Part shown: one piece after another, positions 13,709 to 22,870 of the stretch
How positions within the stretch are numbered: position 1 is the stretch's first letter
Layout of the letters: each line of letters starts with the position of its first letter
Assembly: GCA_033063855.1 (NCBI GenBank)
Contig: CP093829.1
Location: 14,539,537 to 14,603,536 of the forward strand
DNA: 64,000 nucleotides
DNA from: Smittia aterrima
Taxonomy: Eukaryota; Arthropoda; Insecta; Diptera; Chironomidae
Reading direction: 5' to 3'
Notes under the pieces: model-generated
What the model saw: the letters and a program-made list of their open reading frames with translations, nothing else
Database searches by the model: none
Told to the model about the DNA's origin: nothing
Made by a program: the position numbers and the translations under genes

Positions 13709-14222
13709 TCCGCTGATAAACACAAGAAACTCTCTAACTAAAATAATCAACACAATTAGTTCATCGCTAAACTTTAACAAAAACGGATCGTGTAAACGCC
13801 TAATTCTAAGTCGATGGATAAATTAAAAACTAAATCACCAAAGTTTTCTTCATTCATTTCAAACAGAGATTCAAAGATTGTGATTTGTCATTAAAAAAAC
13901 AGAATTTGCGATCAAACAGTTTGAAAAGATTTACGATCGATTGTGTACTCTGACTGATAAGATGGTTGTTCGCTTGCGGATTGTGAAAGCGCAGAGTAAA
14001 AAGTTTAATCTTTGATGTGTCTTTAGAAAATCCGCATTAGGATTACATAAAATCGATCGAAAATCAAAGTGAAAAAACAGTTTTGATATCAGCAAGTGTG
14101 TCCATTTTGTTTCGTCTCTCTGATAACGACGAAGCACTGTTTACGCTTGAATTTTCGGTTTCTTACTCATCGCGCTTTTTATAGCGAACGATTCTTATCA
14201 ATTTGGCGTTAATGCGTATGCA

Positions 14223-16918
14223 ATGACAAGCTCAAGAGAAAAGAATACTTTGATTTTGCTACTTTTATCAACGCACGTGTTACTTGTCGCAGCTTTCGAT
14301 GTTGAGGATTGTCCAAGCGAGTGTCGTTGCATGATGGAAGGGCTTGAGATGCTTGTGGACTGTTCTGATGCAGGATTATCCGAACTTCCGACGTTTCCTG
14401 ATAATCAGGTTTGTGAAGTTTCACGACAACGAACTTAAATTAATCAAAGCAAAACTTTTTAGATTCACACACTTGATCTCTCGAAAAATGAATTCACAAC
14501 AATTCCACCTGCACTGGAGAACTTTAAGTTTCTTCAATATTTGGACTTTTCCAGCAATAAAATCAGTCGACTGAAAGCTAATTCACTTCAAGGCTTAGTC
14601 TCGCTTCGGTTATTGGACTTGTCGAAGAATAACATCAGCAACTGGTCAGCGATTAATCCTCGCAATCTTCTAGAACCGGCAATTAGCTTAACAGAGTTTT
14701 ATTTGAACGAGAATCCTCTCACGAGCTTTTCTACCAATGACGATAATTTATTGCTTGTTAGCAATTCTTTGCAATATCTTGATCTGAGCCACTGCAAAAT
14801 AACAAAAGTCACAGGTCAGCAAGTTCTTCAAGGAATGAGAGACTTGAAACATGTTAATCTGGCAGGAAATCACATCAGAAGCGTATCCGATTTGATATCG
14901 GAAAGTTTGATGGTGCTTGATCTAAGTCACAATCGATTGACGAATCTTTTTCCAAACATGTTGGCTAATTTGCCTAGTTTAATCAACATTGACCTCTCAA
15001 GGAATCATCGAATTTCACTACAAAATAAGCAAGGCGAGTACATCGAGTCGACAACACTAAAGCGAATTGACTTATCCTCTTGTAACATGGACAATATCGA
15101 GTTAGAAGGATTTCCAGTCTTGAAGACTGCGGTTCTGAAAGGCAATATGATTCGGGAGTTAACAAGTGAAAGCTTTATCAATACAAAGTTGCTTGAGAAT
15201 TTGGATTTGTCGGAAAACTCCATCAAGACCATCGACGTAAATACTTTCAAGAACTTGAAACATTTAAAAACTTTGGATATTTCGTTTAATTTGATTTCAA
15301 AGATTGAGCGAGAAACATTCAAAGAAAATGAATTATTAACAAGACTCGATCTCAGTAGAAACACAATAAGTCGAATGAATCGAATTACTGCTCCAAACTT
15401 GACTCATTTGAATATGACTTGGTGTCAAATTACGAACCTCGATCCAGACGCATTATCTGGTCTTCCGGAGCTTGTCGAATTGGATCTGTCAAATAACTTG
15501 ATCAACGATATGCCTGACACGCTTTACTCTAAAAACTTAGACTTTCTCGATCTTTCTATGAACCGAATGATAACAATTAGAAATTCAACGTTCGAAGGCT
15601 TTCCGGAACTCACTAAGCTGAAATTATCAGGAAATCGTTTCACGATTCCATTCAAGAAAGAATTCTTTGCTGAAAATCCGTTTTTGGCTGAGCTTAGCTT
15701 AGGAGACAATCCCTGGCTTTGCAACTGTCACGATATGTATGGATTTTATCTTTACATCACCGACGCTCCAGCAAAGGTTTGGGAAAAGCAGTCACTTCGT
15801 TGTCAGAGTCCAGAAGAAGTTGCTGGAAGAACTTGGGTGAGAAAATTAAAAAAAGAAGACTTTGTTAAGCTGAAAAATATTTTTAGGAGAACTCTTGCTT
15901 CTTCACGTGGTATCCTCAATCACAAATGGGCACAACAGAGAAGGTTTGGACGTTTCTAATGGTCTCGATTATTGCATTTTCCGGTTGCATGTGTCTCATA
16001 ATGTCCATCAAACGTGGAATAGAAGGCAGACGTCAAACAGCAAGAGAGGAAGAAAGAGAAAGAAATCTTGAAGAAGGACGAGAAATGTTTGTGAACTTTA
16101 GGTGATGAGAAATAATAATTTTAATGTTGAACATTTATTTTAGAATTCGACAAAATCGAGTGAGAATGCAACAAGAAGCTCAACGCGATGCTCCTGATCC
16201 ACGAGAGTCAAGACCGCCTTGTTATTCTGACGCAATATTGATGCCTCGATTAGATGGAAGTTTTGCCTCGCTCGATGAACTTGGCGGGGGAAGGATCAAG
16301 CACAAGAGACGAAGAAGAAAAACTGAAGAGGCTGAAGACATCGAAGAGGAAGTTCCTTTAAGGAGAAATCGTTGTAGAAGTGAAGAAGTAATTTCAATGC
16401 GCGAAGTTGTGACTGGAACTATTCGCCAGTCGAGAGCTCCAAGAATCCATCCTATCGAAATTGAACCGATTACTCGGAGTGATGAAGAACCAGAATTACA
16501 CTATCACTCAACTGACATTATGTCTCTTGATCATTCACCTTCAGCATCAAGAGCAAGAACCCCAGTCGCAATAAAACATGACAATGAAAGCTTTGAAGAA
16601 ATCAGAAACTTTAATCAAAGCTCGAGTAACACACTTGAACGTAGTCCTTACGCTAAACGAAAACTAGTGCACATGGGAAGCTTTAAAGGTAATAAAAATA
16701 AAACTGCTACGCCTCCGATTGCTGGTCAAAGTAGTACACCGCAACAAAATGTAATTGAGATTCACGAAGATCATTTCAAAGCTGTCAACAAACGAGCGAG
16801 TACGTCAAGCGAAGATAGCGACGAATTTATAACAATCAAGGCAGGCAAGCAAACAGATTCGAATTCAAGCAGTAATGAAGATGGTCTAGTTGTTCTTAAA
16901 CGACCAACAAGTATTTAA
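14223..16918 (+). CDS. LRR type I transmembrane protein, copy A (849 aa) with cytoplasmic PPxY motif
   Basis: The exons are 14223-14408, 14463-15836, 15887-16101 and 16144-16918; introns are 54, 50 and 42 bp. The protein starts with a signal peptide (hydrophobic core LILLLLSTHVLLVAAF). A Cys-rich LRR N-cap follows (DCPSECRCM..VDC, about residues 30-50), then roughly 15 leucine-rich repeats. An LRR C-cap covers about residues 478-527 (NPWLCNCHDMYGF..LRCQSPEE..SCF), and one membrane span about 540-560 (VWTFLMVSIIAFSGCMCLIM). The 289-residue cytoplasmic tail begins with a basic/acidic juxtamembrane stretch and carries RPPCYSDAILMPRL (PPxY at 616-619), a basic cluster and many Ser/Thr/Arg motifs. 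There is no TIR, kinase or Ig domain. It is probably a cell-surface recognition or adhesion receptor. I do not recognise a named orthologue. It was duplicated to give the downstream gene B. Confidence 0.88.
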
Positions 16919-16951
16919 ATTTATTGAAAATTATAAAGATATCGCAAAAAG

Positions 16952-16957
16952 AATAAA
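16952..16957 (+). terminator. Poly(A) signal of LRR gene A
   Basis: AATAAA lies 34 bp after the stop codon, within a short AT-rich 3' UTR. Confidence 0.6.
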
Positions 16958-17743
16958 GTTCTAAAATGAGTATTTAAAAATTTGAGCATATTTTATTAGC
17001 GACCGCATATCATAGAAATGACGACCACATCACTATTAACTTCAGATCGGTACTGGGTTAACTACGAAACAGGTACACGTTGCAAAGCAGTTAACCTTTG
17101 ACTAGGAAAGACATAATGCTTGCAAACTCAACAATGTTTAAAACATTATGTTTTACACTCGACAAAAGAGTTTCAAATTCGGCGTCGACAAAATTTATTG
17201 CTAGGGCCTAAGCACTTGTGAAAGTTAATTTGTCAGAAAATTTTGTAAAGCTGCGAACTCAGACTGCGCACCTTTGTAAAGTTGGATAAAGGAATACTTA
17301 TTTCTTTAAATTAATTAAGTTAATCTTGATTGCTGCCACATAATGAAAAAAATAAAAATATTCAAACATAAATCTAATCAAGTAATCAATTATGCAGTTT
17401 CGCTAGAATCCTTCGACGTTGAGACAAATAAACCGATGAAGTTTCATTTCAATTATTATTTCGTGATTTGCATAAAAGACTTTTTCACGAATTCGGCATT
17501 GTAAATATTTGAATCTGTAGTAGCTTTCGTGTCGTATTTTTACTATCTGAATTAACGGAGTCGACAATAATATTTTTTCATGATAAACGCGTATAAAGAT
17601 TGGGAATGTAAAATTTAATAAGGCACTTTTAACTGATCTAAATTCTAGGTTCTCAAAAAAAGAAATTACTTCTGTCACAGAAGTTCTTGCAACACAGAAG
17701 AAAATTTGTTCATGAAACTTTCAAGTCATATCAATAATAATTA
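16958..17743. other. Spacer between the duplicated units, no gene seen
   Basis: About 790 bp of AT-rich DNA separate the two units. An open frame on the minus strand at 17403-17678 has no recognisable domain or start context and is discounted. Small perfect hairpins occur at 17668-17684 (ACTTCTG, 3-base loop, CAGAAGT) and just downstream in the next unit at about 17890-17906 (AGTGGAAA, 1 base, TTTCCACT). Confidence 0.5.
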
Positions 17744-17761
17744 CTTATCTTTCTTATCTTT
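17744..17761 (+). promoter_or_regulatory. Paired GATA motifs upstream of LRR gene B
   Basis: The same 18-base string CTTATCTTTCTTATCTTT as at 13691 sits 533 bp before the gene B start codon. A TATAAAA follows at about 17800-17806, where unit 1 has only a degenerate AT-rich equivalent. A CACAGTTAGTT string just after it matches CACAATTAGTT in unit 1 and could mark initiation. Promoter assignment is inference. Confidence 0.4.
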
Positions 17762-18276
17762 GGCGGTGCTGAATACAAGAAGCATGGTAGAGATTACCAT
17801 ATAAAATCAGCACAGTTAGTTGGTCGCGAACTTTCAATTTACAAGGATCGCTTTAGAATTGTTTGAATAAAATTTAAAAAATACTTTTTAGTGGAAAATT
17901 TCCACTATTTTTTTGGTTCACCTCATAAAGATTGGGATTTTTCAATTAATATAAAAGTTGATATAAAAGGTGACACAATGACACATCCAGAAATGATTGA
18001 TGTATTTCATTAGAAAAGTTATTTGATAACTCGCGAATAGTGAAATAAGGTTTATTAAATAAACTTTATTTAAATCTTTAATGTGTCGTTAGAAAGTCAA
18101 TCGAAAATAAAAGTGAAAAAACAGTTTTGATCTTGGTCCGTGTGTCAATTGTTTTTCATCTTACTGATAACGACGAAGTACTGTTTACGTTTATTTCTTT
18201 GGCTTCTTTATACGCCGCGCTTCCAAGCAAAGAAAGATTTTTTTTATCAATTTTGCTTTCATACAAGTCGTTTGCA

Positions 18277-19934
18277 ATGACTTGTTCAAGAGAAAAGAAT
18301 ACTTTGGTTTTGTTATTTTTATCAACGCACGTGTTACTTGTCGCAGCTTTCGATGTTGAGGATTGTCCAAGCGAGTGTCGTTGCATGATGGAAGGGCTTG
18401 AGATGCTTGTGGACTGCTCTGATGCAGGATTATCCGAACTTCCGACGTTTCCTGATAATCAGGTTTGATAAGTTTAACGACAACGAACTTAAATTAATCA
18501 AAGGAAGACTTTTTAGATTCACACACTTGATCTCTCGAAAAATGAATTCACATCAATCCCAAAAGCTTTGGACAACTTTAAGTTGCTTGAGAATTTGGAT
18601 ATTTCGTTTAACTTGATTTCAAAGATTGAGCGAGAAACATTCAAAGAAAATAAATTATTAACAAGACTCGATCTCAGCAGAAACACAATAAGCCGAATGA
18701 ATCGAATTACTGCTCCAAACTTGACTCATTTGAATATGACTTGGTGTCAAATTACGAACCTCGATCCAGACGCATTATCTGGTCTTCCGGAGCTTGTCGA
18801 ATTGGATCTGTCGAATAACTTGATCAACGATATGCCTGACACGCTTTACTCTAAAAACTTAGACTTTCTCGATCTTTCTATGAACCGAATGATAACAATT
18901 AGAAATTCAACGTTCGAAGGCTTTCCGGAACTCACTAAGCTGAAATTATCAGGAAATCGTTTCAAGATTCCATTTAAAAAAGAATTCTTTGCTGAAAACC
19001 CGTTTTTGGCTGAGCTTAGCTTAGGAGACAATCCCTGGCTTTGCAACTGTCATGATATGTATGGATTTTATCTTTACATTACCGACCCTCCAGCAAAAGT
19101 TTGGGAAAAGCAGTCACTTCGTTGCCAAAGTCCAGAAGAAGGCGCTGGAAATACTTGGGTAAGTAATTTTGAGAAATAAAAAATCTTAAGACAATAAATA
19201 CTTTTAGGAGAACTCTTGCTTCTTCACGTGGTATCCTCAATCACAAATGAGGATAACAGAGAAGGTTTGGGCTTTCTCAATGGTTTCAATTATAGTGCTT
19301 TCCTTCTGCATGTGTCTAATAATGTCACTGAAACGAGGATTGGAAGGCAGACGTCAAACAGCAAGAGACGAAGAAAGAGAAAGAAATCTCGAAGAAAGAG
19401 AAATGTTTGTAAACTTCCGGTAACAAGAAACAGTCCAAAAAATTAGTGTTCATTTATTTTAGATTACGACAAGAAGCTCTACGTGATGCTCCTGATTCAC
19501 GAGAATCCAAACCGCCTTGTTATTCTGATGCGATATTGATGCCGCGACTAATTTTTGCTTCAATCTACGAACTTGGCGAGAGGTTCAAGAGACGAAGAAG
19601 AGAAACTGAAAAGGACGATGATATTGAAAAGGAAATTCCATTAAAAATATATCGTTGTAAAAGCGAAGAAGTCATTTCAACGCGCAGTATTTGGATTGGA
19701 AGCAATCTTCAATCGCCAGCTACGCCAATAGCTCATCCAATTGATGTTGAATTGATTAATCGAAGGGATAACGAACCAGGAGATAACTCGATGTCGGAAG
19801 ATCATTCACCTGGTCCGTCAAGAACTAGATTGCCAGCTCCGTTGGACATTACATTGAAAGCTTTAAAGAGATCAGAAATTTTAATCAAAGCTCGAATTAC
19901 AAAATTGAGCCAAGTCCTCACGTTAAAAGGATAA
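18277..19934 (+). CDS. LRR type I transmembrane protein, copy B (503 aa), internally shortened paralogue
   Basis: The exons are 18277-18462, 18517-19158, 19208-19419 and 19463-19934; introns are 54, 49 and 43 bp at the same positions as in copy A. The signal peptide, N-cap (DCPSECRCM), C-cap (NPWLCNCHDMYG) and membrane span (MVSIIVLSFCMCLIMSL) are all kept. Only about 5-6 LRRs remain, because 244 codons present in A are absent here, in frame. The tail is shorter and diverged but keeps KPPCYSDAILMPRL (PPxY at about 364-367) and the Arg/Lys cluster. After a Ser-Arg-Thr-Arg stretch it reads a different frame from A and stops, losing about 90 residues relative to A. All splice sites and the open frame are intact, so it is probably a functional gene rather than a pseudogene. 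Its function is unknown. Confidence 0.83.
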
Positions 19935-19998
19935 TTCATATTGATAACAGTAAAGCTACAATTTAGAGTTTTATTCCTCTTGCAATATCTTTATGTTT

Positions 19999-20004
19999 AA
20001 TAAA
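19999..20004 (+). terminator. Poly(A) signal of LRR gene B
   Basis: AATAAA lies 65 bp after the gene B stop codon and is followed by an AT repeat. Confidence 0.55.
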
Positions 20005-20061
20005 TATATATACTTGTTGGTTGATCAAGAAAAATCGGACTTTTATTTCGGATCTGCTTGC

Positions 20062-20073
20062 CGCCGTACGGCG
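20062..20073. repeat. GC-rich perfect palindrome CGCCGTACGGCG
   Basis: This is a 12-bp perfect palindrome, followed by GTATACGG, in otherwise AT-rich DNA between the convergent genes B and wdp. Its role is unknown; it could be a binding site for a dimeric factor. Confidence 0.5.
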
Positions 20074-20228
20074 TATACGGTACACGATTATCGAAGCAGT
20101 AAAAACTGACGATGAGTTATTTGAGACACAGTTAATTTAAATGAAAGCGAATGCAATGATGGAATTGAAAATTGGGTTTATGCTGAAACGACGGAGTTTT
20201 AACAGTTAATTTGTTAAAATATGTTAAA

Positions 20229-20244
20229 ATAGCGCCATCTGCCG
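20229..20244 (-). promoter_or_regulatory. dCTCF-like insulator motif
   Basis: Read on the minus strand, the site contains GGCAGATGGCGCTA, which fits the Drosophila CTCF core AGATGGCGC with its usual flanking bases. It lies between the 3' ends of LRR gene B and wdp. The match is seen directly; an insulator role is inference. Confidence 0.45.
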
Positions 20245-20543
20245 ATTTCAGAAAGGTGCGTAGCAAGAGTTCGAATTTCGAAAACTTGAAAATTTCATGC
20301 AACTGAAAATAATTCACATTTCGAATACACAGAAAGCTGAAAGCGTTGGCATATCTTTTTTAATTTCAAGAATAAAAAATTGAAAACCATTTCTCGGGAA
20401 AATTGGTGACGAGGTATTCATTGTAAATATTTTTTTTCGTCTGATCAATTCATTTGATGAAATAAAGTTTGCTCAGCTGAAATTAAATAGAGCAAAGGCA
20501 GCACGTCAAGGAAATTCTTTTCGGGTTTTTATTTTCTTTCTTC

Positions 20544-20549
20544 TTTATT
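20544..20549 (-). terminator. wdp: Candidate poly(A) signal of wdp
   Basis: TTTATT on the + strand reads AATAAA on the minus strand, about 245 bp after the wdp stop. A second AATAAA at 20789-20794 overlaps the stop codon and is less likely to be used. Confidence 0.4.
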
Positions 20550-20793
20550 TATCGTGTTCATTATCAGTTGATGATGACTTAAAATATGTTTTAAGATGAA
20601 TTTTGTTTCATTATAAACTAATTTTCACTCGATTTTCTACAACAAAATATTTTTTCGCTTTAACTTGGATTTAATTTTTTTTAAATAATTCTTTCGTTCT
20701 CTTCGTCTTCCAATAAAATAGGTAATTTCAAAAAGCTTTCATCTTCATTCACGCAGTTTGTGCTTTCTTTTACATTCACTCAGAAAAGTTTAT

Positions 20794-22812
20794 TTAGTTT
20801 GGTGTGTTGACGTAGTCGCCCGCTCGGCTTCGACTTCTTGTTACAACGACTGGAGTCTTAGGCTTAGGGGTTTCCGTTAGTTTTATTTTAACTCGACCAG
20901 TTTCCGGTGAGTAGACAGGGGAGTAGCGCTCAGAGCGAGGTGAGGCCGGAGTGTAAATTGGAGAATAGCGCTTCACTGGTTCTGGTGAGACGCTCAACGA
21001 CGCGGGATTCTCGTTTGTTGGGTGGAAAACTTCCTCATCGCTATCGGGTGACTTTGGAGCGGATCCGTTTGTGGGTCCATTATGAACTGGCTCTACGCGA
21101 CCGTTGCCATTTGTATTGTCGTATAGACTTTGCTGTGATTTGTTATTTTCTCTTGGAGCAGGTTTTGGCTCTTCAAGAGTGATGCCAGGTGGATGGAAAC
21201 TTGTGTAAGCTGATGGACGTTCGTTATTGTTTTGTGGATAATTGTTAATCAGCGGAGCTTGTTCGCTCGGCCCATTTCCGTTTCCATTTTTGTCAAGTGG
21301 CTTTCCCAACAATCGCTTATCCATGTCTTGAAGTTCAGTAGCGGCTCCATTCTTTTCTACATCAAATCGACGATTTCTATTTTTCTCTTGGCGATTTTTC
21401 ATTGCAACGAAGACCATAAGCGAGACTAAACAAAGCGCTAAGATGCCCAGAAGAATGTAAGTACCAGTGTTGTCATCAGTTTTGGCTGTGTTAATGTCAG
21501 CTTTTTGTGCATCTTTGTCGATCGGCTCTGAATCAACATTTTGAGATCCTAAGACTCCTGCTTGAACTTCAATTGGAGCGCTTGTGTTGTCCTCAAAAAT
21601 TCCAAGTGGAGAGATTGTGTTGTCTTCTTCTGTCGAGCTTTCAAGGTCGTTTGCGTTATGCAATGATGGAACAAACAATGGAATACCTCCACTTCCTGAT
21701 TCACCATCGTCTTCGGGTTGTTCGCTTGTTGCAACAGGAAGATTTTCGTCTCCAGAACCTTCGTCATAGTTTTCCAACTCTGTCACATGTTTGCTTACGG
21801 CTTCTGGTTCAGTTGTGGAGCTTTCGTGACTCTCATGAACTTGAGAAACTGGCATAAAATCTTCATCGATTGCTAAATCGTCAACAGATTTAGTGTCAGA
21901 CTCTTCGGGTTTTACTTCCTCCGGTTTATCTTCTTCAACCTCTGGTTCAACACTAGTATCAGCGAAAGGATCTTCAGCTTCTTCATCCGCTTGAGTTTGT
22001 TCTTCGTCCTCATCTTCGTCTTCGTATTCAACATCATCTGTTGCCTGTGGCTGGTCTCCCATCATAATTTCATTATCATCCTCATAGTTATCCCAGTTGT
22101 ACTTGCTTCGCTGTGTTGTGGTTGATGATGGCTCAATGCAAATCTCATTTTGCCGAGCTTGCAACCAAGGTTGACCTTTTACGATCGCAGGTGAAGCGCA
22201 GAGAATATGATTGTCTGACCAAACATGATGATATGTTAAATAATTACGAACGTGAAGCGTGTTACATGTGCAGTTAATTGGGTTTCCAGCGAGTTCAAGT
22301 GAACGTAATGCCTTGAGCTTCATGAAATCAACTGGCAAGTATGTGATTTCGTTATGTGCCAAATTGAGATGAACGACATTCTTCGGAAGCTTCTTTAACT
22401 TTGCTGAAGTGATTCGATTGTGACTTAAATCCAATTTCTCCAAATAATTGAAATTTAATTTCTGAACTTGAGTCAAGTGATTCGATGACAAGTTTAGGTC
22501 AGTAAGATTGACGAGAACTTCGAGTTGGCTGCTAACTTTCGTCAGTTGATTATTTGAAAGATCGAGTGACTTGATTGGCATAAGATTTTGCTTGGTTTTA
22601 GTTCTGTAGCTGGCTATGAGTTCAAACAAATTATCGCATCTGGCACTAAAGGTGTTTTCATCGCATTCACAACTGCTCGGACAATCGTACTTCGCTGATG
22701 ATGATGTAGTTGATGATGTGACTAGTAGCAAAACAATTAACGATATAAATTGCTTAAAACTAAATGATGGCAACAAGCTGTGTGGTCTCGTTCGTTTGTT
22801 ATCGGTCGTCAT
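20794..22812 (-). CDS. wdp: Windpipe-like LRR chondroitin sulfate proteoglycan (672 aa)
   Basis: This is a single coding exon. Residues 20-40 form a signal peptide/anchor (FISLIVLLLVTSS). An LRR N-cap (CPSSCECD, about 44-59) is followed by 4-5 LRRs (about 78-175) and an LRR C-cap (NPINCTCN..C, about 178-225). A long acidic stem (about 240-445) contains Ser-Gly motifs flanked by acidic residues (DEGSGDE, Ser353; ESGSGG, Ser372 and Ser374). A membrane span covers 451-471. The Pro-rich tail holds a tandem RYSPIYTP / RYSPVYSP motif and a GDYVNTPN end. Drosophila Windpipe has this architecture and is a chondroitin sulfate proteoglycan reported to dampen JAK/STAT and Hedgehog signalling at the cell surface. 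Domain order, length and tail motifs make orthology likely. The gene is transcribed towards LRR gene B. The initiator has a good context (GAAAATGACG). Confidence 0.85.
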   Translation of the reverse strand: MTTDNKRTRPHSLLPSFSFKQFISLIVLLLVTSSTTSSSAKYDCPSSCECDENTFSARCDNLFELIASYRTKTKQNLMPIKSLDLSNNQLTKVSSQLEVLVNLTDLNLSSNHLTQVQKLNFNYLEKLDLSHNRITSAKLKKLPKNVVHLNLAHNEITYLPVDFMKLKALRSLELAGNPINCTCNTLHVRNYLTYHHVWSDNHILCASPAIVKGQPWLQARQNEICIEPSSTTTQRSKYNWDNYEDDNEIMMGDQPQATDDVEYEDEDEDEEQTQADEEAEDPFADTSVEPEVEEDKPEEVKPEESDTKSVDDLAIDEDFMPVSQVHESHESSTTEPEAVSKHVTELENYDEGSGDENLPVATSEQPEDDGESGSGGIPLFVPSLHNANDLESSTEEDNTISPLGIFEDNTSAPIEVQAGVLGSQNVDSEPIDKDAQKADINTAKTDDNTGTYILLGILALCLVSLMVFVAMKNRQEKNRNRRFDVEKNGAATELQDMDKRLLGKPLDKNGNGNGPSEQAPLINNYPQNNNERPSAYTSFHPPGITLEEPKPAPRENNKSQQSLYDNTNGNGRVEPVHNGPTNGSAPKSPDSDEEVFHPTNENPASLSVSPEPVKRYSPIYTPASPRSERYSPVYSPETGRVKIKLTETPKPKTPVVVTRSRSRAGDYVNTPN

Positions 22813-22870
22813 TTTCGGAACTGTCTCCCTCGCTCTCTTTCTGTCGTTGCTTGTTGATCGATCAGCAAGT
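22813..22870 (-). other. wdp: wdp 5' UTR segment bounded by a splice acceptor
   Basis: On the minus strand, a pyrimidine-rich stretch ending CCATTTGCAG stops at 22871, and the coding exon begins 58 bp later. This implies a 5' UTR intron and a non-coding first exon further right, in the 26-kb gap. The first exon itself was not identified. Confidence 0.55.

Larger units (their letters stand above)
13691..16957 (+). repeat. Tandem duplication unit 1 (carries LRR gene A)
   Basis: This unit aligns by eye with 17744-20004. It covers about 530 bp of upstream sequence, all four exons and the splice sites. The left limit is the paired GATA string; further upstream I see only patchy similarity. The right limit near the poly(A) signal is approximate. 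Confidence 0.75.
17744..20004 (+). repeat. Tandem duplication unit 2 (carries LRR gene B)
   Basis: This is a direct-orientation copy of 13691-16957. The coding exons shared with unit 1 are very similar: I count about 19 mismatches in the 558 bp of 15279-15836 against 18601-19158. It lacks 732 bp of LRR coding sequence that unit 1 has. Similarity is weaker in the last exon. Confidence 0.75.

Noticed and set aside
15005..15364. 119-codon minus-strand frame inside LRR gene A
   Set aside because: It is antisense to the LRR coding exon and its composition is that of reversed LRR codons. A shadow frame.
14223..16918. Gene A as a Toll-family receptor
   Set aside because: The ectodomain is LRR-type, but the tail has no TIR domain motifs and only one C-cap, so a Toll assignment is not supported.
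18277..19934. Copy B as a pseudogene
   Set aside because: Despite the internal loss and tail frameshift, all splice sites, the signal peptide, both caps and the membrane span are intact and the frame is open, so I kept it as a coding gene.
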